A stretch of 64,000 nt of DNA, taken from the NCBI RefSeq assembly GCF_014483895.1, contig NZ_CP059987.1, forward strand, positions 2,894,808 to 2,958,807. The letters are read 5' to 3'. Each line of letters begins with the position of its first letter. Positions within the stretch are counted from its first letter, which is position 1. The position numbers and the translations under genes are program-made. A model generated the notes under the pieces. It was not told the DNA's origin and searched no databases. It saw only the letters and a program-made list of their open reading frames with translations. Below, piece by piece: positions 42,176 through 52,594 of the stretch. This DNA comes from Protaetiibacter sp. SSC-01 (lineage in GTDB: Bacteria > Actinomycetota > Actinomycetes > Actinomycetales > Microbacteriaceae).

Positions 42176-44053
42176 TCAGCTCCTCGGGGTGGCGGGGGCG
42201 TCGTCGTCGGCCCGCAGCGCGCGCAACAGCGACTGCGCGTCGAACGGCCCGACGTGGCGACGCCCGTTGATGAAGAAGGTCGGCACGGCGTCGATGCCCA
42301 TGGCCTCCGCGTCGAGCACGTCGTCGCGCACGCGCGAGGCGACGGCGGCCGACTGCAGGTCGCGCTCGAACCGCTCGACGTCGAGCCCGAGCCGCTCGGC
42401 GAGCCGCACGATGTCGGACGGGCGCTGGTTCTCCTGGTCGGCGAAGAGCCCGCGCTCGAACTCCCAGAACCTCCCCTGCAGGCCGGCGGCCTCGGCCGCC
42501 TCCGCCCCGGCGAGCGCGTTCGGATGCTGGTCGACGAGCGGCGCATGGCGCCACACGTACCGCAGCTCGTCGCCGAACTCCTCCTTGAGCTCCTGCACGA
42601 CGCCCGAGGCCTTCGAGCAGAACGGGCACTGGAAGTCGCCGTACTCGACGAGCTCGTAGGGGGCGTCCATCGGCCCGTACACGTGGTCGCGCTCCGGGTC
42701 GACCGGCCGCGCGAGCGTCTGGCGCGTGTCGTCGTCGGGGTGCACGGCATCCGAGATGCGGAACACGACCGTCGCGAGGAGGAAGGCGAGCACGGATGCG
42801 ATGAGCACGCCCACGCGCGCCTCGTTCTGGGCGGCGGGGTCGTCGATCGCGAGGTCGACGATGAAGAGCGAGATCGTGAAGCCGATGCCGCACAGCACGG
42901 CGCCGCCCGCGATGCGGTCGAGGGTGAGGCCCGCGCCGAACTCGCCCACCCGGAAGAGCTTGAGCAGCGCCGAGGAGCCGAACACCCCGAGGAACTTGCC
43001 CGCGACGAGCCCGATCACGACGCCCCACGTGAGCGGCGACACGAGCGCGGCCGACAGGATCTCGGGACTCAGCGAGACCCCCGCGTTCGCCAGCGCGAAG
43101 AGCGGCAGGATGACGTAGGCGACGTACGGACCGTAGGCCGACTGCAGGCGCTCGTTGATCGAGATGGACTCGCGGAGGCTGTTGGCGGCCGCGCGGGCGT
43201 ACTCGGTATTGGGCGACTGGCGGAAGGTGCGCGCGAGCTCGAGCGCGTGCTCGACGTCGCGGCGGTTCGGCCGGTACACGGGCACGAGGAGCGCGATCGC
43301 GACGCCCGCGAGGGTCGGGTGCACGCCCGAGGCGAGGAACGCCGCCCACACGATGATCGCGAGCGTCGCATAGACGAGACCGCGGCCACCGCGCAGGAAC
43401 CGGGTCAGGTAGATGCCGGCGAGGCCGACGGCCGCGACGATGAGCGGCCACGGGGTGAAGTCCTCGGTGTAGACGAACGCGATGATGCTGAGCGCGCCGA
43501 TGTCGTCGACGACCGCGAGCGCGAGCAGGAAGACGCGCAGGCGGCCGGGCACCCGCGGCCCGACGAGCGCGAGCGCGCCCACGAGGAACGCGGTGTCGGT
43601 CGAGATGACGACACCCCAGGCGTGCGCCTGCCCGCTCGGGGCGGCGATGAGCACGAAGAGCGCCGCCGGCACGACGAGCCCCACGACCGCCGCGATGACC
43701 GGCACCATCGCGCGCGACCAGCTCGTGAGCTCCCCGATCGCGAACTCGCGGCGCACCTCGAGGCCCACCGTGAAGAAGAAGATCGCCATGAGGGCGTCGT
43801 TGACGAGCGCGTGCAGCGTGACGTCGATCCGGAGGTCGCCCACGCCGAGCTCGAGGTGCGTCTCCCAGAACCCGGAGTACGACTCCATCCACCCGTTCGC
43901 CCACACGATCGCGGCGACCGTCGCGATGAGGAGCATGATCGCCCCGACCCGCTGCTGGCCCATGGCGCCGAACTTCTCGGCGATCGAGCGGTGCCTCCGG
44001 CCACGGCCGGTGCTGCTGCTCACGGGCGGTTCGCTGATCTCGACGTCCGTCAT
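42176..44053 (-). CDS. nhaA: NhaA Na+/H+ antiporter fused to a DsbA/thioredoxin-like domain
   Basis: A 625-residue fusion. Residues ~35-425 are NhaA: eleven or so helices, the ion-binding AVVDDIGALSIIAF with paired Asp, FFFTVGLEVRREFAIGEL and ISTDTAFLVGALAL. Residues ~450-620 form a DsbA-like domain: ELVEYGDFQCPFCSKASGVVQEL (CxxC), a helical insert and VPTFFINGRRHVGPFD (cis-Pro). It exchanges Na+ for H+ and may sense or transfer thiols. The ATG at 44051-44053 is chosen because the frame upstream is low-complexity. Followed 1 bp later by the TrxR-like flavoprotein gene, a plausible reductant. Confidence 0.93.
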   Translation of the reverse strand: MTDVEISEPPVSSSTGRGRRHRSIAEKFGAMGQQRVGAIMLLIATVAAIVWANGWMESYSGFWETHLELGVGDLRIDVTLHALVNDALMAIFFFTVGLEVRREFAIGELTSWSRAMVPVIAAVVGLVVPAALFVLIAAPSGQAHAWGVVISTDTAFLVGALALVGPRVPGRLRVFLLALAVVDDIGALSIIAFVYTEDFTPWPLIVAAVGLAGIYLTRFLRGGRGLVYATLAIIVWAAFLASGVHPTLAGVAIALLVPVYRPNRRDVEHALELARTFRQSPNTEYARAAANSLRESISINERLQSAYGPYVAYVILPLFALANAGVSLSPEILSAALVSPLTWGVVIGLVAGKFLGVFGSSALLKLFRVGEFGAGLTLDRIAGGAVLCGIGFTISLFIVDLAIDDPAAQNEARVGVLIASVLAFLLATVVFRISDAVHPDDDTRQTLARPVDPERDHVYGPMDAPYELVEYGDFQCPFCSKASGVVQELKEEFGDELRYVWRHAPLVDQHPNALAGAEAAEAAGLQGRFWEFERGLFADQENQRPSDIVRLAERLGLDVERFERDLQSAAVASRVRDDVLDAEAMGIDAVPTFFINGRRHVGPFDAQSLLRALRADDDAPATPRS

Positions 44054-44126
44054 CCGTGCCCTCTCGTCGCCGTGTGGACGACACGGTACCCCGGCACGGG
44101 GGCCCCGCGCAGGGATGGAGGGAAGG

Positions 44127-45506
<1,380 letters not shown>

Positions 45507-45657
45507 AGGCGCTCCTTCCAGCCGGAAACTACGTCGCGCCTCCGACATCGAGCCGCAGGCTCGCCGTCGTCCGGACGAGGTGGGTGGTGGTCGGCGGGTC
45601 GGGATCCCCGCGCCGGATGCAACGGTAGGCAGCCGCGAGCCGGCCCTCAAGCCGCCC

Positions 45658-45856
45658 TGTGGACAAGGGTGTGGACGGATGGCGGGAAACGCCGTGCGGT
45701 TTGTGAATGAGATGTGGACTTTTCGGTGGATAACTTGGGGGACGAACCCCTAAAGCGACCGCTGACCTGGACTTTCTTCGTTCACACCCTGTGTGTAGAA
45801 AGATGTTTAGAGTTCCGGTTGAGGGTTGTGAGATTCCACACCCCGCATGTGGACAG
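45658..45856. promoter_or_regulatory. Cluster of DnaA-box-like sequences between rplI and dnaB
   Basis: This 425-bp gap has lower GC than its surroundings and holds TGTGGACAA (45658-45666, exact complement of TTGTCCACA), TGTGGACGG (45670), TGTGGACTT (45713), GGTGGATAA (45725), GATTCCACA (45832) and TGTGGACAG (45848). TTGTCCACA is the actinobacterial DnaA box. The region is the dnaB 5' side; it may let DnaA regulate dnaB or act as a DnaA reservoir. No gene is seen in it. Confidence 0.6.
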
Positions 45857-45884
45857 ACCTCTTGACAGGGGCCCCGACAAACCA

Positions 45885-45918
45885 GTAGCGGCGCACCCCC
45901 GGAGGGGCACGCCGCTAC
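45885..45918 (-). terminator. Terminator of the rpsF-ssb-rpsR-rplI operon
   Basis: Stem GTAGCGGCG-CA-CCCC...GGGG-CA-CGCCGCTAC, 14 bp past the rplI stop on the minus strand, followed by TGGTTTG. It separates the ribosomal operon from dnaB. Confidence 0.8.
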
Positions 45919-45931
45919 AGGAGAACGGGGC

Positions 45932-46384
45932 CTACTTGGCCGCGACGACGTCCAGCTGGACCGACGCGACGACGTCCTGGCGCAGGCGCACGGTCGCCTC
46001 GTGACGACCCACCGCCTTCACCGGGGCGCTGAGCTCGATGGCCTGCTTGTCGAGGGTGCCGAGACCGGCCGCCTCGACGGCCGCGACGACATCCGCCGTC
46101 TTGACCGAGCCGAAGAGACGACCCTCGCGGCCCGCCTTGACGGCGAGACGCACGGGCGACTCCTCGAGCTTCGCCTTGAGGGCCTGAGCGTCCTCGAGGG
46201 TCGCGAGCTCGCGAGCGGCACGGGCCGCCTTGATCTGCTCGACCTGCTTCTCGCCGCCGCGGGTCCACTGCACCGCGAAACCCTGCGGGATGAGGTAGTT
46301 GCGGGCGTAGCCGTTCTTGACCTCGACGACGTCACCGGCCGAGCCGAGGCCGGAGACCTCGGAGGTGAGGATGAGCTTCGACAT
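45932..46384 (-). CDS. rplI: 50S ribosomal protein L9
   Basis: 150 residues: N-domain [34 protein letters not shown] with the L9 signature GxGxxGDVVEVxxGYxRNYLIP, a long central helix (~42-75) and the C-domain [12 protein letters not shown]...[12 protein letters not shown]. Last gene of rpsF-ssb-rpsR-rplI, 11 bp after rpsR. Confidence 0.98.
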   Translation of the reverse strand: MSKLILTSEVSGLGSAGDVVEVKNGYARNYLIPQGFAVQWTRGGEKQVEQIKAARAARELATLEDAQALKAKLEESPVRLAVKAGREGRLFGSVKTADVVAAVEAAGLGTLDKQAIELSAPVKAVGRHEATVRLRQDVVASVQLDVVAAK

Positions 46385-46395
46385 ATCGGTACCCC

Positions 46396-46659
46396 TTAAC
46401 GGCCCGAGCCCGCGTACGGGAGGAGCGCCATCTCGCGCGCGTTCTTGACGGCGCGGGCGATGAGGCGCTGCTCCTGCACGGAGACACCGGTGATGCGGCG
46501 GGCGCGGATCTTGCCACGCTCGGAGATGAACTTGCGGAGGGTCGCGACATCCTTGTAGTCGATGACGCCGACCTTGATCGACTTCGCGGGAGCGGCGTTC
46601 TTACCGCCCTTGGCTCCGCGCTTGCGGCGGTCCTGGCCGCCGCTGCTCTTTCCAGCCAT
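46396..46659 (-). CDS. rpsR: 30S ribosomal protein S18
   Basis: 87 residues with a Gly/Lys-rich N-terminus, [55 protein letters not shown]. No cysteine in the KVGVIDYKD region, so the zinc-free form. It pairs with S6 (rpsF) on the platform of the 30S subunit. Confidence 0.98.
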   Translation of the reverse strand: MAGKSSGGQDRRKRGAKGGKNAAPAKSIKVGVIDYKDVATLRKFISERGKIRARRITGVSVQEQRLIARAVKNAREMALLPYAGSGR

Positions 46660-46697
46660 TGCTGATTCCTTCTAGGTTTTCGGTCTGATCGCGCGGA

Positions 46698-47192
46698 TCA
46701 GAACGGGGTGTCGTCTGAGTAGGAGCCGGGCGTGTTCCACACATCGCCCGAATCGGACGGAGCGGATGCCGCCCACGGCTCGTCGGCCACGGCGCTCTGC
46801 GAACGGCCACCGCCGCCACCGCCGCCACCCGAGGTGCGGGTGACCTGCGCGGTCGCGTAGCGGAGGCTCGGGCCGATCTCGTCGACCTCGAGCTCGATCG
46901 CGGTGCGCTTGTTGCCGTCGCGGTCGTCGTAGGAGCGCTGCTTGAGACGACCCGTCGCGATGACGCGGCTGCCCTTCGTCAGCGAACCCGCCACGTGCTC
47001 GGCGAACTCACGCCAGCAGGACGCGCGGAGGAACAGAGCCTCGCCGTCCTTCCACTCGTTCGCCTGACGGTCGAACGTGCGCGGCGTCGACGCGATCGTG
47101 AAGTTCGCGACGGCGAGACCCGACTGCGTGTAGCGCAGCTCCGGGTCCGCCGTGAGGTTGCCCACGACCGTGATGATCGTCTCGCCGGCCAT
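46698..47192 (-). CDS. ssb: Single-stranded DNA-binding protein
   Basis: 164-residue essential SSB. OB-fold (1-110: [66 protein letters not shown]), a Gly-rich flexible linker, and the acidic protein-interaction tip DDTPF at the C-terminus. Located between rpsF and rpsR, the usual bacterial order, 3 bp after rpsF. Confidence 0.98.
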   Translation of the reverse strand: MAGETIITVVGNLTADPELRYTQSGLAVANFTIASTPRTFDRQANEWKDGEALFLRASCWREFAEHVAGSLTKGSRVIATGRLKQRSYDDRDGNKRTAIELEVDEIGPSLRYATAQVTRTSGGGGGGGGRSQSAVADEPWAASAPSDSGDVWNTPGSYSDDTPF

Positions 47193-47195
47193 GGC

Positions 47196-47582
47196 CTACT
47201 CGGCGTCCTTCTCGGCCTTCGCGGCGGGCTTGGCGGCCTTGCGGGCGGCCTTCGCCTCGTCGGCGGCGGCGAGCTTCGCGACGCGAGCCACGGCCTCCTC
47301 GGCGCGGAGCACCTTGGTGCGGAGCACGGCCTCGCTGAGCTTCAGCTGCCGGTCGAGCTCCTGCGTGGCCTCGCTCGTCGCGGTGAAGTTGACGACGGCG
47401 TAGATGCCCTCGGACTTCTTCGCGATCTCGTACGCCAGGCGGCGACGACCCCAGATGTCGACGTTCTCGATGGTGCCGCCGTCGTTCTTGATCACGTTCA
47501 GGAACTTGTCCAGGCTCGGAGCGACGGTTCGCTCGTCGATCTCCGGATCGAGAATCACCATCAACTCGTACTGATGCGTCAT
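47196..47582 (-). CDS. rpsF: 30S ribosomal protein S6
   Basis: 128 residues: [64 protein letters not shown], then an Ala/Lys-rich tail. First gene of rpsF-ssb-rpsR-rplI. SD AGAGGAGG lies 7 nt before the ATG. A hairpin in the leader and a TAAGAT -10 (47682-47687) lie upstream. Confidence 0.98.
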   Translation of the reverse strand: MTHQYELMVILDPEIDERTVAPSLDKFLNVIKNDGGTIENVDIWGRRRLAYEIAKKSEGIYAVVNFTATSEATQELDRQLKLSEAVLRTKVLRAEEAVARVAKLAAADEAKAARKAAKPAAKAEKDAE

Positions 47583-47608
47583 TGACCCACCTCCTCTGGT
47601 CTAGAACG

Positions 47609-47627
47609 GCTGCAGACTCTCTGCAGC
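47609..47627 (-). promoter_or_regulatory. Leader hairpin upstream of rpsF
   Basis: A perfect 8-bp stem GCTGCAGA-CTC-TCTGCAGC, 27 nt before the rpsF start and inside its presumed leader. In other bacteria S6-S18 binds an rpsF leader hairpin; this one differs in sequence, so the role is a guess. Confidence 0.4.
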
Positions 47628-47681
47628 AGGAGGGTTGAATGCATCGTGCTCGCAACGCGAAGGCGTGCGGGCAACCTGTTG

Positions 47682-47687
47682 ATCTTA
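47682..47687 (-). promoter_or_regulatory. -10 element of the rpsF operon
   Basis: TAAGAT on the minus strand gives a leader of ~93 nt. Sequence upstream of the -10 runs into the repeat at 47701-47741, so the -35 region would lie in or next to that repeat. Confidence 0.5.
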
Positions 47688-47700
47688 CAGGAAGGCGAGG

Positions 47701-47741
47701 GGGTTTCGATACGCCGCTGCGCGACTACTCAACCAGCGGGG
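47701..47741 (-). repeat. Single hairpin repeat unit overlapping the end of cca
   Basis: On the minus strand: CCCCGCTGGTTGAGTAGTCGCGCAGCGGCGTATCGAAACCC (shown in parts: GCTGGTTGAGTAG, a CGCGCAGCGGCG stem, GTATCGAAACC). Its GGTTGA supplies the last Gly codon and stop of cca. Confidence 0.85.
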
Positions 47742-49165
47742 TTCTGCTGGCGGGCGGCCCACCAGGTGCGAAGGCGCGCCTCGGCCTCGTCTTCGGCGAG
47801 CGGGCCCTCGTCGAGCCGCACCTCGAGCAGATAGCGGTACGCCTCGCCCACCTCGGGCCCGGGGCGGATGCCGAGGATCGCCATGATCCGCTCCCCGTCG
47901 AGGTCCGGACGGATGGCGGCGAGCTCCTCCTCCTCGGCGAGCGCCGCGATGCGCTCCTCGAGCTCGTCGTAGGCGCGCTGCAGCCGCGCGGCCTTGCGCT
48001 GGTTGCGGGTCGTCACATCCGCGCGCGACAGGATGTGCAGCCGCTCGAGCTGGTCGCCCGCGTCGCGCACGTAGCGGCGCACCGCGGCATCCGTCCAGCT
48101 CGCGTCGGCGTAGCCGAAGAAGCGCAGGTGCAGACGGATGAGCGTCGAGACGGCCTTCACGGTGTCGCCGTCGAAGCGCAGCTCGCGCAGGCGCTTGGCC
48201 GCGAGCTTGGCGCCGAGCACGTCGTGGTGGTGGAAGCTGACGGCCCCGCCCGGCTCGATCTTGCGCGTCGCGGGCTTGCCGATGTCGTGCAGCAGCACCG
48301 CGAGGCGCAGCACGAGGTCGGGCGCGTGACCGCGCGCGCGCTCGAGCGCGATCGCCTGGGTGAGGGCGGTGAGCGAGTGCTCGTAGACGTCCTTGTGGTG
48401 CGCGTGCTCGTCGATCTCGAGGCGCAGCGCCGGCACCTCGGGCAGCACGAGCTCGGCGAGGCCCGTGTCGACGAGCACCCGGATGCCCGGCACAGGGTCG
48501 TGGGCGAGCAGCAACTTGGAGAGCTCCTCGCCGATGCGCTCGGCCGACACGATGCCGATGCGCTCGGCCATCGCCGCGGTCGCGGACGTCGTCGCGTCGT
48601 CGAGGGCGAAGCCGAGCTGCGCCGTGAATCGCGCGCCGCGCAGCATCCGGAGCGGGTCGTCGCCGAACGACACCTCGGGCTCGATGGGCGTGCGGAGGCG
48701 CCCGGCGAGCAGATCTTCGAGTCCGCCCGAGGGGTCGACGAGCACCTTGCCGGGCACCCGCAGGGCCATCGCGTTGACCGTGAAGTCGCGGCGCAGCAGG
48801 TCGCCCTCGAGGGTGTCGCCGAACGCGACGACGGGCTTGCGGCTCGCGCCGTCGTACTCGTCGGCGCGGTAGGTCGTGATCTCGACGGTGTCGTCGCCGA
48901 GGCGCGCGCCGATCGTCCCGAACTGGCGGCCGATGTCCCAGTGGGCGTCGGCGATGGGCGTCACGAGCTCGAGGATCTCGTCGGGCCGGGCCGACGTCGC
49001 GAAGTCGAGGTCGTGCGATTCGCGACCGAGGAAGGCGTCGCGCACGGGACCGCCGACGAGCGCGAGCTCGTGCCCGGCCGCCGCGAAGCGCTCGGCGAGG
49101 CCCCGGATGCGCGGGGAGTCGGCGAGCGCGCCGAGGCGCGCGACGGCGTCGGCCACGGGTTGCAT
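47729..49165 (-). CDS. cca: CCA tRNA nucleotidyltransferase (class II)
   Basis: Adds or repairs the 3' CCA of tRNAs; 478 residues. Nucleotidyltransferase core LALVGGPVRDAFLGRESHDLDFATS (GG and DxD), RRDFTVNAMAL, DPLRMLRGARF (nucleotide-selecting EDxxR-like region) and a C-terminal HD domain (LLHDIGKPATR). The ATG at 49163-49165 is chosen over one 27 nt upstream because TAGACT lies 8 nt before it (leaderless). The last residues PAG and the stop come from a repeat unit. In mycobacteria the homolog (pcnA) has the same place near the origin. Confidence 0.95.
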   Translation of the reverse strand: MQPVADAVARLGALADSPRIRGLAERFAAAGHELALVGGPVRDAFLGRESHDLDFATSARPDEILELVTPIADAHWDIGRQFGTIGARLGDDTVEITTYRADEYDGASRKPVVAFGDTLEGDLLRRDFTVNAMALRVPGKVLVDPSGGLEDLLAGRLRTPIEPEVSFGDDPLRMLRGARFTAQLGFALDDATTSATAAMAERIGIVSAERIGEELSKLLLAHDPVPGIRVLVDTGLAELVLPEVPALRLEIDEHAHHKDVYEHSLTALTQAIALERARGHAPDLVLRLAVLLHDIGKPATRKIEPGGAVSFHHHDVLGAKLAAKRLRELRFDGDTVKAVSTLIRLHLRFFGYADASWTDAAVRRYVRDAGDQLERLHILSRADVTTRNQRKAARLQRAYDELEERIAALAEEEELAAIRPDLDGERIMAILGIRPGPEVGEAYRYLLEVRLDEGPLAEDEAEARLRTWWAARQQNPAG

Positions 49166-49173
49166 AACGGTCG

Positions 49174-49183
49174 AGTCTAGACT
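49174..49183. promoter_or_regulatory. Palindromic bidirectional -10 core (cca / DUF6049-type gene)
   Basis: AGTCTAGACT is a perfect palindrome giving TAGACT on both strands. Minus: 8 nt to the cca ATG. Plus: 7 nt to an ATG at 49191 that opens a 13-codon frame, and 18 nt to the GTG of the secreted-protein gene. Same layout as at 27265. Confidence 0.65.
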
Positions 49184-49201
49184 TTCGAGCATGTCGGCCG
49201 T

Positions 49202-50932
49202 GTGGAACGTGAGGGCTCCGCTGTGCCGTTGACGACCCGCCGCGCAGCTCGCGCGCTCGCCGCCGCCGTCGTGGCCGCGGCGCTCGGCGTCGGCTCCGCC
49301 GCAGGGGCGACCGCCGCATCCGGGCCCCGCACCTCGGGTCCCTCGGTGTCGCCCGCGAGCGCCGAGATCACGCCCGGCAGCGGCCCCGTGTCGGTCGCCG
49401 TCGTCGTGCCGATCAGCGTGCCGGCGCCCGCGTCGGGCCTCCTCTCCTCGGAGGCGCTCGAGCGGTACACGGGGCCGTTCGGCTCACTCACCCGTCAGCT
49501 CGACGCCGTCGCCGGCACCCCCGCCGCGATCGCGCTCGACCCCATGATCGCCGCGTCGATCCGCGTGCTCGGCTCGTCGGCGCCCGCCACGGCGACGCAG
49601 TGGCTCGCGCGTCTCGAGGCGACCTCGAACGAGGTGTTCCTGCTCGCCTACGCCGACGCCGACCTCGTGGCCGCCGCGCGCACGGGCACGGTCGCCGACC
49701 TCACGCCGTCGGGCTTCGGCTTCGCGCTCGACGAGGCGAACTTCTCCCCCGCCGTCACGCCGGCCCCCACCGACGACCCGACCGCGACCCCCACCGCCGA
49801 CCCCGACGCGCCGCCGCCGTTCCCCACGACCGACGACGTGCTCGCGTGGAGCACGGGCCTGCCCCGCATCGCCTGGCCGGACGCCGCGGTCGGCGCCGCC
49901 GACCTGCCCGCGATCGCCGCGGCCGGCTACGAGCACGTGCTCGTGTCGTCGGCATCCGTCGGCGAGCCCGGTGCGCCGCTCGTCGACCTCGACGGCATCC
50001 GGGGCATCGTCGCGGATGCCGCGCTCACGACCCTGCTCGCCGATGCGGTCTCGGCGGCCTCGCCGAGCGTGCGCACGACCGCCGTCGACGCGCTCGACGC
50101 GGAGCTCGGCGCCCGCACCGTCGCGACGCCGGGCCGCGGCCTCGTGCTGACCGTCGACCGCGGCTGGAACTCCACGAGCACGGGCCTCGCGGAGGTACTC
50201 GCCCGTCTCGCGTCGACCTCGAACGCCACCGCCGTGCCGCTCGCCGACATCCTCACGACGACCCCCGCATCCGCCCGCCTCGGCGATGGCACCGCGACGA
50301 CCGACAGCGACGCCGTCTTCAGCTCGCTCGCCGCCGACGCCGCGGCCGAGACCGCCTTCTCGAGCGTGCTGAGCGACCCGCGCGTGCTGCTCGACCCCCG
50401 CCGTCTCGAGCGCATCTCGCTCTACTCGCTCTCGTGGCGCAGCGACGTCGACGAGTGGGGCGACGAGGTGCAGGCGTTCCACGACCGCTCGGCCGAGATC
50501 CTCACCTCGGTGAAGCTCGAGCAGGGCAGCGAGGTCGCGCTCCTCGCGCGCAACGTCGACCTCAAGGTCACCGTCAGCAACGCGCTGCCCTTCCCCGTGA
50601 CCGTCATCGTCACGGCCGACCCGCGCAGCCCGATCCTGCGCGCCCGCGAGACGCGCGAACTCACGATCGAGCCGCAGTCGACCGGCACCGCCCGCATCCC
50701 CGTCGAGGCGATCGCCAACGGCGAGGTCACCGTCACCACGTCGATCGCGAGCCCCACGGGCGTGCCCATCGACGCGGGACTCGCACGCGTCACCGTGCGC
50801 GCCGAGTGGGAGGGCATCGGCACGCTCGCCGTCGTCATCCTGCTCGCGCTCGTGTTCGCCGCGGGCCTCGTGCGCCTGGTGATCGTGCGGCGCAGGGCTC
50901 GGCGTGCGCGCGCCGAGGATGCGGATGGCTGA
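49202..50932 (+). CDS. Large secreted, membrane-anchored protein of the DUF6049 type (Rv3909-like position)
   Basis: A 576-residue envelope protein. Signal peptide with RRAARALAAAVVAAALGVGSAAGATA (~13-38, split by cleavage after the Ala run); an extracellular region with VDRGWNSTSTGLAEVLARLAST and a beta-rich C-terminal part (EVALLARNVDLKVTVSNALPFPVTVIV); then one membrane helix (LAVVILLALVFAAGLVRLVIV) and RRRARRAR. It sits between cca and murJ like Rv3909 in M. tuberculosis, pointing to a role in wall synthesis. The exact start is unsure: GTG 49202 or 49223. Confidence 0.75.
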   Translation: MEREGSAVPLTTRRAARALAAAVVAAALGVGSAAGATAASGPRTSGPSVSPASAEITPGSGPVSVAVVVPISVPAPASGLLSSEALERYTGPFGSLTRQLDAVAGTPAAIALDPMIAASIRVLGSSAPATATQWLARLEATSNEVFLLAYADADLVAAARTGTVADLTPSGFGFALDEANFSPAVTPAPTDDPTATPTADPDAPPPFPTTDDVLAWSTGLPRIAWPDAAVGAADLPAIAAAGYEHVLVSSASVGEPGAPLVDLDGIRGIVADAALTTLLADAVSAASPSVRTTAVDALDAELGARTVATPGRGLVLTVDRGWNSTSTGLAEVLARLASTSNATAVPLADILTTTPASARLGDGTATTDSDAVFSSLAADAAAETAFSSVLSDPRVLLDPRRLERISLYSLSWRSDVDEWGDEVQAFHDRSAEILTSVKLEQGSEVALLARNVDLKVTVSNALPFPVTVIVTADPRSPILRARETRELTIEPQSTGTARIPVEAIANGEVTVTTSIASPTGVPIDAGLARVTVRAEWEGIGTLAVVILLALVFAAGLVRLVIVRRRARRARAEDADG

Positions 50933-52577
50933 GGACGCGGGGGCGGGCGACCGCATCGGCCGCGCGAGCGCCCTCATCGCATCCGGGACCCTCATCTCCC
51001 GGCTGCTCGGCTTCGTCAACGTCACGCTGCTCGCGTGGGTCATCGGCCTGCAGAACCCCGGCGCGAACGCGTTCTCGCTCGCCAACAACCTGCCGACGAA
51101 CCTCTTCGCGCTCATCGCGGGCGGCCTCATGAGCGCCGTGCTCGTGCCGCAGATCGTGCGCGCCGCCGGGCACGACGACGGCGGGCAGGCGTTCGTCAAC
51201 CGTCTGCTGACACTCGGCGTGACGGTGTTCTTCGGCGCGGGCATTCTCGCGACGGTGCTCGCGCCCGTGCTCGTGCCGCTCTACACGATCCAAGGCGACG
51301 ACAGCGCGTTCGACGCCCCGACCGTGCGTCTCGCCGTCGCGATCGCGTTCTGGTGCCTCCCCCAGGTGTTCTTCTACGCGACCTACTCGCTGCTCGGCGA
51401 GGTGCTCAACGCGCGCAAGGTCTTCGGGCCCTACACGTGGGCCCCGGTCGTCAACAACCTCGTGATGATCGCGGTGCTCATCACCTTCGCGGTCGCGTTC
51501 GGCACCGACCCCGCCCACGTCGACCCGGCCACGTGGACCCCCGCGCAGATCGCGCTGCTCGGCGGCGGCGCGACGCTCGGCATCGCGGCGCAGACGGTCG
51601 TGCTCATGCTGTTCTGGCGCCGCACGGGCCTGCGCTACCGCCCCGACTTCCGCTGGAAGGGCGTCGGCCTCGGCGCGACGGGCAAGGCCGCAGGCTGGAC
51701 GTTCGGCATGATCGTCATCACCCAGCTGACCGGGCTGCTGCAGACCAACGTCGCCTCGCTCGCCGGTCGCCACGACCCCTCGATCGCGGTGCTCGCGACC
51801 GCGTGGCTGCTGTTCGTGCTGCCGCACTCGATCCTCACGCTGTCCATCGCCACGCCGTACTTCACGCGGATGAGCGCGCACGCCCACGCGGGCGACCATG
51901 CGGCCCTGCGCGCCGACCTGTCGTCGTCGCTCCGCATCATCCTGCTGCTCGTGACGGGCGCGGGCGCCGCGATCGCGACGGCCGCGCTGCCGTTCGGGGC
52001 GTTCTTCGGACGCTTCCCCGCGGAGGTCGTCGGCATCAGCTCGGTGCTCATCGCCTACCTCGTGGGCCTCATCCCGTTCTCGACGATGTTCGTGCTGCAG
52101 CGCACCTTCTTCGCGCTCGGCGACACGCGCACGCCCTTCGTCATCCAGGTCGTGCAAGCCGTGACGTTCACGCTCGGCGCCGTCGCGATCGCCCTGTGGA
52201 TGCCGCCGAGTCTCATCGCGGTCGGCATCGCCCTCGCGACCGCGCTCGCGAGCACCGTGCAGGCGCTCACCCTCGCGTTCGTGCTGCGCCGCCGCATCGG
52301 CGGGGTCGACGGACGCCGCATCCTCGTGCGCCTCGCGATCTACCTCGCGGCTGCGGTCGTCGCGATCATCGTCGGAGTCGGAGTGCTCGCCCTCCTCGGC
52401 GGGTTCTCGAGCGGCTTCGCCGTCGCCGACCGCTTCACCGCGTTCGTCTCGATCGCCGTCATCGGCGTCGTCGTGCTCGCCGTCTACGCCGCCCTCCTCT
52501 TCGCGACCCGCGTGCCCGAGCTGCGCACGGGCCTCGCGCCGCTCGCCCGTCTCGCCGCCCGCCTCCGCCGCCGCTGA
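50925..52577 (+). CDS. murJ: Lipid II flippase MurJ (MviN)
   Basis: 550 residues with about 14 hydrophobic helices of the MOP exporter superfamily: ALIASGTLISRLLGFVNVTLLAWVIG (~17-42), ANNLPTNLFALIAGGLMSAVLVP and later FSTMFVLQRTFFALGDTRTPF. It flips lipid II across the membrane for peptidoglycan synthesis. It lacks the long cytosolic kinase-like C-terminus of mycobacterial MviN. The ATG at 50925 overlaps the upstream stop (50930-50932) and follows GAGG at 7 nt, so the two genes are coupled. Confidence 0.95.
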   Translation: MAEDAGAGDRIGRASALIASGTLISRLLGFVNVTLLAWVIGLQNPGANAFSLANNLPTNLFALIAGGLMSAVLVPQIVRAAGHDDGGQAFVNRLLTLGVTVFFGAGILATVLAPVLVPLYTIQGDDSAFDAPTVRLAVAIAFWCLPQVFFYATYSLLGEVLNARKVFGPYTWAPVVNNLVMIAVLITFAVAFGTDPAHVDPATWTPAQIALLGGGATLGIAAQTVVLMLFWRRTGLRYRPDFRWKGVGLGATGKAAGWTFGMIVITQLTGLLQTNVASLAGRHDPSIAVLATAWLLFVLPHSILTLSIATPYFTRMSAHAHAGDHAALRADLSSSLRIILLLVTGAGAAIATAALPFGAFFGRFPAEVVGISSVLIAYLVGLIPFSTMFVLQRTFFALGDTRTPFVIQVVQAVTFTLGAVAIALWMPPSLIAVGIALATALASTVQALTLAFVLRRRIGGVDGRRILVRLAIYLAAAVVAIIVGVGVLALLGGFSSGFAVADRFTAFVSIAVIGVVVLAVYAALLFATRVPELRTGLAPLARLAARLRRR

Positions 52578-52594
52578 CCCGCGTTCCCGCGCTC

